Below, in pieces: positions 1 through 9,660 of a DNA stretch of 64,000 bases. Below the pieces are notes generated by a model, which did no database searches, was not told the DNA's origin, and saw only the letters and a list, made by a program, of their open reading frames with translations. A program made the position numbers and the translations under genes. Origin of the DNA: Copromyces sp. CBS 386.78. Taxonomy: Eukaryota > Ascomycota > Sordariomycetes > Sordariales > Sordariaceae. Location of the stretch: the NCBI GenBank assembly GCA_030685235.1, contig MU839079.1, positions 1,047,653-1,111,652 of the forward strand. The letters are read 5' to 3'. Position 1 is the stretch's first letter, and each line of letters starts with the position of its first letter.

Positions 1-1
1 C

Positions 2-1089
2 GGGTTCCTTTACCGTCGCGGACACTGGTATCAGTTTTGCCCGCCGGTTAAGCTGCAGGTTTTTAGTCAGACTAGGCAGGGGTCCATGTCTGAATCTGGA
101 GAGGAGGAGGAGGAGGAGGAGGAGGAGGAGGAGGAGAGGCGCGTAGAGACGATGGAGGCATATGCCTACGAGACACGGGTCTGGGAAAGCGATCCCATCA
201 ATTCGAGAGCGTGGACGTACCAGGAGTACGCCCTCTCGCAGCGAGCGTTGCTCTACCGCAGCACGTTGGTGGAGTGGAGTTGCAGAACAATTTCTGATTC
301 CTATGGCTTGCTTGAGCCTACCACTCTCACAAGCAAAGCTGCACAGCAGCCAGACTCGAATTTGGAGCCCAATCCCTTCTTCGCACTCTCATCGTCCCGG
401 CCATGGTCTGAAGTTGTACTGGAATACTCATCCCGGCACCTCTCCTTCCCCGCCGACAAGCTGCGCGCCCTGTCAGCCATCGCCCAAGTTTATCATCGAG
501 AAATGGGGAATGAATACTTGGCCGGGCTGTGGAGGGAGGACCTCCCGCTGGCGCTTTGCTGGTTTGCGGTGCCAAAGACGAGCAGTAGGACGAGTACAAA
601 TGAAAACAACAATCTCGACCCCGAAGATTCCCCTAGAATACTACAGACGCGTCCAGCAGGCTATCGAGCGCCTTCCTGGTCTTGGGCGTCCATCGACGAC
701 GCCACGTTTGTGTACCCCGCCGCCGGTGAGGAAACGATTCAGGTTCTCCGACCAGTGCCCAGCCTGAATATTTTGAAAGCTGTGGTAACCCCGGGTTCTT
801 TCGGGGAGTTTGACTCTGTTGCTTCTGGGTATCTTGACATTGAAGGGCCAATGAGAGAAGTGTCTTCCTTCTCATCGGCGGCGCGGCTTATGTGGAGCAA
901 CTCTCCACCACCAGGAGGATCTGGTTCTGCTTCTGGCTATGGTGAGATAGGAATTCCAGTGGGCGAGCAAGGACATGAAGTGGTGGTGACACTTGATGCT
1001 GCTCCCGAAGAAGAAAAAGAAGCAGACGGAGTTGATAAACATGGGAGTGATAGGGCCGGCATATGGCTTCTGTTGTTAGCTGAACAAGT

Positions 1090-1122
<33 letters not shown>

Positions 1123-1339
1123 TGACGAGGGGCAGAACAAAGTCAACAAAGACACCATCACCACGCCGGCGTATGCTGGGCTTGTTTTACAGGAATTGGG
1201 CCCAGACCAACCGGACACTCTTCGGCGTATAGGTTTTTTCCATTGCTGTGATGTTTCAGAAATGGGGCTGGGGCATGCAGGTGATGGGTGTCGGGAACTA
1301 TTGAAAGAGTTTGAGGTCAGAAGGGTGACCCTTGTCTGA
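2..1339 (+). CDS. HET-domain protein, C-terminal part (5' end outside window)
   Basis: Open frame from the first bases of the window to a TGA at 1337-1339. No stop occurs in frame upstream of the ATG at 86, so the real start probably lies before the window. The visible part has hallmarks of fungal HET (heterokaryon incompatibility) proteins downstream of the core: RAWTYQE near nt 211-231, a WSC element, YSSRHLSFPADKLRALSAIA, YLAGLWREDLP, then YRAPSWSWASIDD near nt 661-700, and a C-terminal segment ending in a short charged strand. HET proteins are cytoplasmic factors of allorecognition and programmed cell death. Two acidic low-complexity runs interrupt it: a near-perfect (GAG)n run at about 100-136 coding poly-Glu, and a second Glu-rich run at about 1089-1125. 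The first run is oddly placed just before the conserved RAWTYQE block. Family assignment is good; the specific partner or role is unknown. Confidence 0.85.
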
Positions 1340-1458
1340 GATATCTAGGAAGTAGCCGTGTCTTGCTGCTAGCATACATTAGTATCCAACAATCATCCAT
1401 GTATACCGTACTTACCATGATCCAATAATCACGTCATGGAAACCGCTTAACCCGCCTG

Positions 1459-4374
1459 CTACCCATTACTACTCTCCGGAACCGGATGACTCGAGCTAGC
1501 AGCAGCAGCAGCAGCAGCAGCAGCCTTCTCCGCCTTCTCCGTCGCCTCCCTAATCTCCCTCATCTTCTTCTCCCTCACAAAATTAACAAAATACTCGGCT
1601 CTCAAATCCCTACCACCCGTACCCATATCCTTTCCCTTCCCTTTTACTTTCGCCTTTGCCTTTGCCTTCCCCTTACCCTTATCTTTCACAATACCGCCTG
1701 ATCCAATAACCCCAGTAGCAGCACTACTCGTCACCACCGACCCTGATCCCGACCCCAATCCCAATCCCGACCCCGATGCGGAAGCTGAGCTCGAAGGCGT
1801 CCCCGCCCCCGCCCCCGCCCCCAATGCTGGCTTCCTCTGCAAAAACTTCCTGCTGCTACTAGTAATGTGCGCTAGCCTCGATAGATTCGAAGAAGTCAAC
1901 CTTGAGCTTGAACTCGGGTTCAAGCTGGAGCTGGATTTCGTTCGTTGCTGACGTTGCAAACGTGGAGGGAGGCTTGGTTCGGGGATGCTATCTGCGTTGC
2001 TGATTTGGGTTGAGAGTACGTTGAGGTGGGTGTTGGCGGTGCTAGATATGAGCTTTGAGCGGGCTGTAGAGGAGAGCGCAGATGGGGTCGAAGGGTCGGG
2101 TATACTCTCTGCGTTACTGAGTTGGCTGAGCAAGGGGAGCTTGGTGTTGGTGTTGGTGTTGGTGAAGTTGGTAGGGGCGGGGATTTGGGTTATCAAAGGC
2201 CGGGAGGGGCTTGGTGCGGTGGTAGTGGTTGGTCGTGGTGGTGCTACTGGGGCGGGGGCGGGAGTCCCTGGTACAATTTGGGAGCTTGGTCGGGTATTTT
2301 TTTGCTGTGTTCGTTGATGGCTGACAGGGAGGGCTGGGGAGCTGACGTCGACTTTTGAACCTCGTCGAGGAGGAGGTGGACTGATAGATGCCCGTTGCGT
2401 CGTGATCTTTGCTGAGGATGGTGGAGGTGGTGGTGGGCTAGTATCTAGTCGTGGCCCTTTGAAGGCTGCTGATGCTTCTCGTGGAGATGGGCTAACACCT
2501 GTTTGATTTTGTGGTCGAGTGACTTTTGTGGCGGAGGAGGCAGGACCCATTCCTTGTGAACGACTAGGTGCTTGTGGAAGTACAGGAGGAGGAGGCGATG
2601 GAGACGGCGATGAGGATGAAGACGCCGAGCCTATCTCGATAGGCGCAGCAGCATCTGAGCCTGGTATTGGCTCATCTTCTATAGGAGGCTCAAGTTCTAG
2701 AGGCCGGTTGGATAGTCGGCGCGGTACCGAACGATCTATGGTCTGGATAACCGGCCGGATTCTCTTCTTCGGTATCGAGGATGGAGGATGGATGGGATCC
2801 GAAGCAAGTTCGGCTGTAAGCGTTCCGACCAGAGCTTTCGTGATTGACTTTGCGACCAACCGTGGTTTTGGTAAATGGTTCGTCGTTGAGGGCGATGGAA
2901 TAATAGGCATCTTTGACTTGCTTGAATCTCCGTTTTCCCGTAGAACAACTGGTGTGGTAAACCCCAGTGTTTCGCTAATCGACCGTACCATCTTAGGGTA
3001 CTTGTCGAGAACATCATTAATGTTTTCTTTAGTCAGGACTCCCTTCTGGTAGCGAGGTCTGGAAACGTGGTCATTGTAAAACTCGATAGCTACCCGGACT
3101 GGGACATTGCCATGGCCATCTGCAGCTTCGCGTATGTACTGCAGGTAATCATCGCAATAATAGCGGACAAAGTCGTCGTAGAGGAACTCCATGATGGCAC
3201 TTCGTTTCCGAAGGTCATGTACACATAGAACCGCCCTTACAAAGTCTCCGAGGCTGCCCTTGTAATCTGGGTATGCCACTTTGTAGGCGGTGTAAGGAAC
3301 TTGAGAGGGCGGCCCATTCGGCGGGATCTTTTCATCAGAGCTGGCCAGATGTTGAGTCCGCTGTTCCATTGTTTTCAGCGAGTGACTACTAGTATCGGCA
3401 GACTGCTGCTCTTCAGGGGCTTGTTGGGAGTCCGCGATATGCTCAGACAACCTGGTCATCGAGGGGTCTTCTGTTTCCGCTCGGGGAAACACAGCCGAGG
3501 ACCGTTCGGGCTCAGCAGCAGTCGACCTGTAATCGCTATATATAGTGGTGACTGATTTTGTCATGATGCGGCGACGCTTTTCCGGCGGTGGCCTCGACGG
3601 CGTGGTGCGAGCAAGGTAGCTAGCGGGTATGATTTGGGCCGATGGAGGAGTCTGCTCCAACTCGGCATCATCAGGCAGAACAGGCAAGGCTCCTTTGTTG
3701 ACAGGAGGAAGAACGTCGGTCACGGCCATGGGGACTTGGAATTCCAATCCGCCCTCGGAAGCAACGCTACTGCTTGGAGGGAACTCTGGCAAGAAGGGAA
3801 CGCGGGCCTTGACCTTGAACACTAACGGGGATGATGGACCATGTTCTGCTGGGCGTTTCTGGGACGAAAGCGGTGCCGGTAGCGCGCGACTGGGAAGGTC
3901 GGGAGTTGCTATCGTCGCCTGTTTAGGGGTCGAGTTATTTTCTGGCGAGGGTTCCAGTCCTGGTGTTCCATCCTTCGCTTCGCCGTCGCTAACAGGTGTC
4001 GCTGGTCGGAGATGGTGCTCGGGAGATGGTGACCAAGGGATGGGTGTTCCCTCTTGTGAACCTGTAGCGGTTGGGTCCGGTGTTGATGGTCCGTCCTGTT
4101 CCTCATCTTCTCTTACGGAATCTGCAGACGGTCGTGCCGGAGAGGGGTTTTTGCGAGGTGATGGGAGCGGCGCGATACTGTGGATGTACTGCGCCTTGAC
4201 TTCTTGCAGGAGTTCTGCTGGGACATTGGCAAACCCATCGGGGTTCCAGGCATCCTGGCGATCCAGTAATTCCTGCTGCTCCCGGTGAACTCGAAGGATA
4301 CTGCGCGGAATTTTGTGCTTGCCAGAAAGGAAACCAGGCGACCAGGTGGGAATATCTAGGGCTGGCGAGGTCAT
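1459..4374 (-). CDS. Hypothetical 971-aa Pro/Ser-rich protein with a conserved-looking central helical domain
   Basis: Single long frame, ATG at 4374-4372 (context cagccATGac). I do not recognise the family. The N-terminus (about residues 1-65, containing IPTWSPGFLSGKHKIPRSIL) looks ordered. The next 290 residues are disordered and rich in Pro/Ser/Asp/Glu, with a TPIPWSPSPEHHLRP element. Residues about 355-475 (nt 2960-3310) form a compact, aromatic and charged helical region containing AVLCVHDLRKRSAIMEFLYDDFVRYY. The remaining half is Ser/Pro/Thr-rich with Gly-Ala and Gly-Ser repeats, a Lys-rich block (KGKGKAKAKAKVKGKGK) and a C-terminal helix with poly-Ala coded by a GCN repeat at about 1498-1525. 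The basic blocks fit a nuclear or nucleic-acid-associated protein, but that is inference. It is divergently paired with the LMBD1 gene across 1.3 kb. No intron is needed. Confidence 0.8.
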   Translation of the reverse strand: MTSPALDIPTWSPGFLSGKHKIPRSILRVHREQQELLDRQDAWNPDGFANVPAELLQEVKAQYIHSIAPLPSPRKNPSPARPSADSVREDEEQDGPSTPDPTATGSQEGTPIPWSPSPEHHLRPATPVSDGEAKDGTPGLEPSPENNSTPKQATIATPDLPSRALPAPLSSQKRPAEHGPSSPLVFKVKARVPFLPEFPPSSSVASEGGLEFQVPMAVTDVLPPVNKGALPVLPDDAELEQTPPSAQIIPASYLARTTPSRPPPEKRRRIMTKSVTTIYSDYRSTAAEPERSSAVFPRAETEDPSMTRLSEHIADSQQAPEEQQSADTSSHSLKTMEQRTQHLASSDEKIPPNGPPSQVPYTAYKVAYPDYKGSLGDFVRAVLCVHDLRKRSAIMEFLYDDFVRYYCDDYLQYIREAADGHGNVPVRVAIEFYNDHVSRPRYQKGVLTKENINDVLDKYPKMVRSISETLGFTTPVVLRENGDSSKSKMPIIPSPSTTNHLPKPRLVAKSITKALVGTLTAELASDPIHPPSSIPKKRIRPVIQTIDRSVPRRLSNRPLELEPPIEDEPIPGSDAAAPIEIGSASSSSSPSPSPPPPVLPQAPSRSQGMGPASSATKVTRPQNQTGVSPSPREASAAFKGPRLDTSPPPPPPSSAKITTQRASISPPPPRRGSKVDVSSPALPVSHQRTQQKNTRPSSQIVPGTPAPAPVAPPRPTTTTAPSPSRPLITQIPAPTNFTNTNTNTKLPLLSQLSNAESIPDPSTPSALSSTARSKLISSTANTHLNVLSTQISNADSIPEPSLPPRLQRQQRTKSSSSLNPSSSSRLTSSNLSRLAHITSSSRKFLQRKPALGAGAGAGTPSSSASASGSGLGLGSGSGSVVTSSAATGVIGSGGIVKDKGKGKAKAKAKVKGKGKDMGTGGRDLRAEYFVNFVREKKMREIREATEKAEKAAAAAAAAASSSHPVPESSNG

Positions 4375-5698
4375 GGCTGAGACTGGTGATGTGGGAGCAA
4401 TGATTTGGTGTCGTTTGATTGAGTTTGGGGACCGGGTCGCAGAAGCCGGGAGAGGGAAAGCAATTGGGGAAAGTCCTTCTTCCTACATTTGCTTCAAAGG
4501 GAGTATCGTGTCATGTTGAGGTTTAGCCAGATTATCGCATAGCAAAAAGCCTCGTTCGAGAGTGATGAAGCTGGAGAGAGCTGGTTGAGGTTGAAGTTTG
4601 TTTGGTCGTGTCGCATCGATAAGCGCGTTCGGACCCCGCCGTTCTTGTCAAGTGGGAAGCCCTTGGATCGCCAACTCACGTGGTCGGGTACCCTAAAATC
4701 ACATTGGTCAACACAAAGGCAGCCCTGCTGAGCGGTGATTTTGAAGGATGATTGACTATTTTCAACGACAAGGACAAACCCAAGTTAAAGATGTTTTACA
4801 TCTCAATCAACTTTTCCATTCCAGAGATTCTACCAGATGTGCTGAATTTGTGAACCTGATGAGGATGAATTCTTGAGTGGCTTCCCTACAAGATAATTGG
4901 GTATTTGGCGGGTAGATACCCACAGTCACAGTAGTTCTCTGTACCTAGCTACTTCTACCAAAATACCATGCGTCCATCCGTTTCCTTCCTCACCACGGCC
5001 CTCACCAAGGAACCGTAGGCAATGAAAGAGTGAAAAACAATCAAAGATCAATCAATAATCTTGCCGGAAACCCAAAAATTCCCCAGCCAGCCGAAGCCAA
5101 CTGAGAGCGGTCAGGTATGTAGTTTTCAACTAGCGAAAACGCGATCTCGGACGAATCCTCACTGATACGCGTAAAACCCCTGCACTTGGATGAAGAAGAA
5201 AAAAAGGAGGAGAAGGAAAAGTTAAAAGATTCCGGGAAGGGTTGGCTTGATTAAATACCTAGCCCGGTGCGGGGGACGGGAGGTCATGACTTTCCACAAC
5301 CTAACTGCAGGTCTAGCGCCCCGTCAAGGGCCGCCCCACCAGCTGTCAGGCCAGGCCAGGCCAGGCCCACCCCCGGAATTGCGTGCATATGCAATGGAGG
5401 GGACGCTAAACGTTAGCTACAGTGAATCCCGCAAATTACGTCACGCTTCGCAGCTCCTATTTCTATACCGTAACATTGATCAACAGGTCCCAACCCGTCC
5501 CTTCCGCATCCTCTCCCTTTTCGTTTGCTGTTCACGCATTCCATTCCGTAGGTGACAGCATCACTACCTAAGCTTTACCTATCTTATCGTATCATTTCAT
5601 TGCCACTTGATTGACATGCTGCAGTGTCTCTGAACTTACCTAACCATCACCATCTCCCGATCCATCAACAGATCCTCCCTCTCTCGATTATCGCAACC
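4375..5698. other. Divergent intergenic region (shared promoter space)
   Basis: This 1.3-kb gap separates the start codons of two divergent genes. I see no convincing gene. It contains four tandem copies of a CCAGG-type pentamer near 5347-5367 and purine-rich stretches (for example around 5190-5222). A tiny upstream ORF (ATG at 5616, stop at 5631-5633, 5 codons) lies 66 bp before the LMBD1 start and would be in its leader if transcription begins upstream of it. Confidence 0.6.
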
Positions 5699-7513
5699 AT
5701 GGATACCACCCCAATGGTGGCACGCGCCGGGCTACTCCAGACTAGCTTGATCTGGACCGCCTACGCCGTCGCCGTTGCTCTAGTCTTCCTCGTCGCCGTC
5801 ATCACCATCTTCACCTGGCAGACCCCATATGATCGCTCCAAGCTTGTCACCACCGTCGCCATCATCAGTCTCACCTCTCTACTCGCTACCGTGTTCCTCC
5901 TTCCCGTCGATATCGCCCTCGTCTCCTCCACCGCGTCCGCATCGAGGGGCACCAAGAAAGACTGGGCAACTCCCGAACGCGTCGACGGCATCCTCACGAC
6001 GCTCAAGATTGTCTACTACTCCCTGTACAGTTTCGATGCGCTCCTCTGCCTGGTCGTTATCCCGTTCGCATACTTCTGGTACGAAGAGCACGATGAGGTC
6101 CTTGAGGAGGAGGGAAGGGAGACGTGGTTTACCCGGTTCGCGCAAGCCTTGAAATATACCATTGCCTTCATCTTCCTCGTCATCATCTTGTTCCTCGTAG
6201 GCTTCTTCGTCCCTGCTGCAGCCCAAGACCATGGCCGACATCTCGACCTCGACTACTTCAAGCGTCTGTTGACAAACAACAAGGGTGAAAAGGCTCTCAG
6301 CTTTGGCCTTGGCCTGCTCATGACACTGGGAACCCTCCTCCACGTTCTCTACACCGGACCCGGTCTTGCTCTCCTTCCAGTCTCCTTCATCAAGAGTGCC
6401 CCGTCCATCTCGGCCCCTCAGCTTTCCGCCACGACTGCTTCCGACCTCGAGCGCAACCGCGAGCTTCAGCGTCAAATCGAGATGCGCAACGCTGGTCGCA
6501 CCGAAGCCATGTCTCAGAAGGACAGGCGCGAGCTCGACCTTTTACTCCGTGAGGAACGCACTCTCGTTCGCCGCCAGCGTCTGGCAGCCGAAGCACGCGG
6601 CGAGGGACAATCCACCATCATGCGAATCTGGACCAAGACCCAGGCCGTTTTTCGTCCGCTGAAACTCATCGGTGGCATCCTCCTTCTTCTGCTCTCGGTA
6701 ATCCTCTGCATCTCCATGCTCATCACCGCCATCGACAAGGCCGCCAACTCGGTCTGCAAGTCCCACTGCGGCTACATCCTCGGGCACATCAACGTATTCC
6801 AGCCCGTCAACTGGGTCTTTGTCAAGGCCGCCAAGGCGTTCCCCGTCGACTACATCCTCATGGCCTTCCTGATCCTCTTCCTCTTCAGCAGCTCCATCAC
6901 CGGCATCGCCTCCGTCGGCATCCGCTTCCTCTGGGTCAGGCTTTTCCAACTCAAGAAGGGCCGCACCGCTCCCCAAGCCCTGCTCATCGCAACCGTCATG
7001 CAAGCCCTCATCATCCTCGCCATCAACTACGCCGTTGTCAACCTTCTCGCCCCTCAATACGCCATGTACGGCACCCAAACCTTCTGCCAAGGTCTTGCTC
7101 TGACCCCCGGCACCCAACCAGACTGCACGAACCACAGGGACATGATCCGCCCCTGCTCCGAGTCTCTCACCGACCCTCTGGCCAAGGACGTCTGCACGCC
7201 CACCGTCATGTCGACTTTTCTGAACCGCATCGTGCTCAACTGGCCCGTGTTTGGCGCCATTGATTTTTGGGCCCAGTTTGTGTTCTTGACCGTGTTCTTG
7301 CTGGTGTTCATCACCAGTCTGGTCAGGACTCCCAGGTTGAATCTTGGTGAGATTGACGAGGAGGCGCAGGCGGATGAGGAGGAAGGCTTGCTGGCGAGCA
7401 CGGCGAGGAGGTTTGGAGCTACTTGGCAGGATATCACGGGCAGGGCTAGGAGGACTGGTGGTGCTGGTGGAAGTTCGGCTGGTCAGGGGTATGGAACTAA
7501 TGGGACGAATTGA
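5699..7513 (+). CDS. Probable lysosomal/vacuolar cobalamin transporter, LMBD1 family
   Basis: 604-aa polytopic membrane protein. The start is the ATG at 5699 (caaccATGGa), which has good context; the frame extends 25 codons upstream without another ATG. It begins with a hydrophobic segment followed by the family-typical stretch around [24 protein letters not shown] and [14 protein letters not shown]. Later segments include [25 protein letters not shown], a large hydrophilic loop with a charged helix (about residues 255-320) and several more membrane segments; about nine in total fit LMBD1. In animals LMBD1 works with ABCD4 in exporting cobalamin from lysosomes. Fungi mostly do not use B12, so the fungal role may differ. 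The C-terminus is acidic, then Gly-rich. There are no introns. Length matches the fungal family (about 580-610 aa). Confidence 0.93.
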   Translation: MDTTPMVARAGLLQTSLIWTAYAVAVALVFLVAVITIFTWQTPYDRSKLVTTVAIISLTSLLATVFLLPVDIALVSSTASASRGTKKDWATPERVDGILTTLKIVYYSLYSFDALLCLVVIPFAYFWYEEHDEVLEEEGRETWFTRFAQALKYTIAFIFLVIILFLVGFFVPAAAQDHGRHLDLDYFKRLLTNNKGEKALSFGLGLLMTLGTLLHVLYTGPGLALLPVSFIKSAPSISAPQLSATTASDLERNRELQRQIEMRNAGRTEAMSQKDRRELDLLLREERTLVRRQRLAAEARGEGQSTIMRIWTKTQAVFRPLKLIGGILLLLLSVILCISMLITAIDKAANSVCKSHCGYILGHINVFQPVNWVFVKAAKAFPVDYILMAFLILFLFSSSITGIASVGIRFLWVRLFQLKKGRTAPQALLIATVMQALIILAINYAVVNLLAPQYAMYGTQTFCQGLALTPGTQPDCTNHRDMIRPCSESLTDPLAKDVCTPTVMSTFLNRIVLNWPVFGAIDFWAQFVFLTVFLLVFITSLVRTPRLNLGEIDEEAQADEEEGLLASTARRFGATWQDITGRARRTGGAGGSSAGQGYGTNGTN

Positions 7514-8194
7514 AGGGATGGTTCTCGTTAGTGTGGAAAATTGTGATGGCGATGGATTTTGTGTGGCGTGTGGTGGCTCTCTACCCTGATATCCCCAGAT
7601 TGTTGTTGTTGTTGTTGTTGTTGGTAGAGAGACGGAAAAGTTGGGCATAAGTGTAGTTTTTTCTGTCTACAGGTTTTTTTCAAGCTGGTTAGGTAAGGTC
7701 AGGACAGGTCAAGGGATGGTTATGGATGGGTAAGGGATGGAGTTATGGTTATGGTTATGGGTATGGCTGATTCCTGTATCTTGCCTTCTCTTCTCTTCGT
7801 GTCATTGCTTCTGTTTAGTTTCTCCCCTTTGGTACCAAATTGTCATGATGAAATCGAAAATATCCTAAGCGAACGATGAGTTCTAGCATCTTCATTATGT
7901 GCCTTTATTACACCCTTTGACAGGTGTTCAAAACATACCTGGGCGTACAGAATCCACAGCAGACCCTTGCCGACGCGCTTCTAACTTATTACCAGACATA
8001 TCACGGTTTTGTAACAGTCTTTCCTCATCAAAAAGATTCGTAGAGCAGCATTAAGTCTAGACTATGTTGTGATCGGTTGATCCTCACGACCACTCGCACC
8101 TCTTCCTCTCTCTTTTCCCTCTCTCTCTGGGGCACGCCACGCTTCTCAAGCCCATAAACTCCTGACTCCCCAAACCAAAACCCAAACACTACAT
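7514..8194. other. Convergent 3' intergenic region
   Basis: Tail-to-tail spacer of 0.7 kb between the LMBD1 gene and the ANCHR-like gene. It holds a TTG microsatellite at about 7601-7623 and GGTTAT-type repeats near 7740-7765. No further gene is visible. Confidence 0.6.
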
Positions 8195-9660
8195 CTACAT
8201 GGGAGTCGTAGGCCCACTCCACTCCCCTTTCCCTTTCCCAGTGTCTAACCTAAACCACCGATGTCCCCTTTCCTCCCACCCCGCCCCCGGCCCTACATGC
8301 AGCTCCCTCCAACACCCAACACAATACACCTCCTCCCCTCCATCATCATCGCCCCCGTCTTCACACCCCTCGCATCGGATGGTAGCATCCTCCAAACAAA
8401 CTTTACACCACCTCTTTACGTCCTCGTCTGTGTAGGTTTCGCTTCTGCCTACCCAGTTCTTGGTGGATTTGGTCTGGTATTTCGTACTCACGGGGGGCCG
8501 AGGGAAGCCTGAGGAGGAATCGGCGGGTAAAATAAGGGTGGTCGTGGGAACGGAAGGAAGACCAAAGGCGTCGGTTTTTATGGGGGTCGAGCGCAGGTGC
8601 GAGAGCCGCGCGGAGAGGGAGGTGATGGTGTCTTGGTCGGCTGGGTCGTGGCCGGGCGGAGGGGAGAGGGTGCCCGTGGGGACTGTGGGGAGGTTGAGCG
8701 AGAACTCGGGGGATTTTATGGAGGAGGGGGAGGATTTGGGTGTACGTGTTCCCGAGGGTGGGGAGGGGAGGGAGAAGGGGTCGTCGGTAGGGCCGCACCC
8801 GTTGAGGTTGATCTCGTCTTGGACTTGGTCGAGGATTTTGTTGGTTTCTTTGGTCATGGCTTCTCCGTCTGAGTCGTCATCATCGCTGTTGCCGTCTGCA
8901 AACGAGTTGTTGTTCGGCTTGGGAGCGAGTTCCGACAGTAGCTTCTCGACTCTGTCTTCGTCGTTCTCGATGATACCATCTCCATCATTGTTAGCAATAG
9001 CATCGAGATCAATGTCTTCATCGTCCTCGCCCTCGCCCTCGACAGGAACATCTTCTTGTAGGTTTAGGTCATCTTGTAGGCCTTCCAGAAGCTCATCAAG
9101 GGCTTGGTCGTCTACTTCTTCTAGGCCCCAGGCTGAGGATAGGATCTGCGTTTGAGTCTGGGTCGTTGTGTCCTCAGCCTTGAGTGGTTGTCGACTGCTA
9201 TTTCGTGAAACCGGCGTTTCCCATCTTTCAGGATGAGACTGATAACTACCATGGCTTTCTGCCCGTGTGTCTGGTCCCGGCTTTGGTGAAGCGGCAGGAG
9301 GCTGACCGCTTCCCGGAGAAGCTGACGATGGCACTGGTGATGAAGACGCATTACGAAGCACCCGCAGCCTCTCGGTCAGGGCATCCTCCTTTGAAACCGA
9401 CGGTACGGAACCAATGGCAAAAGAAGGCTTCACCTGTGCGGTGTCATTGGCAGTAGTGGTAGAAGGGGGGCTACAAGTCACAAGAGTGTTTCAGTATGGT
9501 GAGTTGTCATGAGAAGAAGGTTTATGTTGGTCAGGTTTTACTTTAGTGGATTAAGCTTGTTGCTAGTATCAGTATCAAACGTGACACTGGTGGACTTGAG
9601 GGCGTTGAGTCTGTCTAGGAGAGACTTGTCCATGTCATTGGTAGGTCGGTTCGAAGCCAT
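8195..9660 (-). CDS. ANCHR/ZFYVE19-like zinc-finger protein (putative abscission checkpoint regulator)
   Basis: Two exons on the minus strand: 9660-9542 and 9470-8195, with a 71-bp phase-2 intron (gtaaaac...tgtag); 464 aa. The ATG at 9660 has context gcaggcATGgct. The C-terminal 60 residues carry a B-box-like zinc module: WCKVC, then RCEGC, YCVGC and a His-containing tail (HVG...GHRW). The rest is acidic and disordered. Three short helices with an L-x-x-R-L-x-x-L-(K/R) pattern occur at residues about 14-22 (LLDRLNALK), in the second exon (LTERLRVLR) and before the zinc finger (LSARLSHLR). This architecture resembles metazoan ANCHR, which binds VPS4 through an MIT-interacting motif and delays cytokinetic abscission. 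The homology is inferred from the zinc-finger pattern and the helices. The poly-Asp/Glu tracts are low complexity. Confidence 0.83.

Noticed and set aside
6542..7648. 368-codon minus-strand frame opposite the LMBD1 gene
   Set aside because: It is a shadow of the strongly biased codon use of the transporter gene; the Gly/Asp/Glu-rich translation has no family resemblance.
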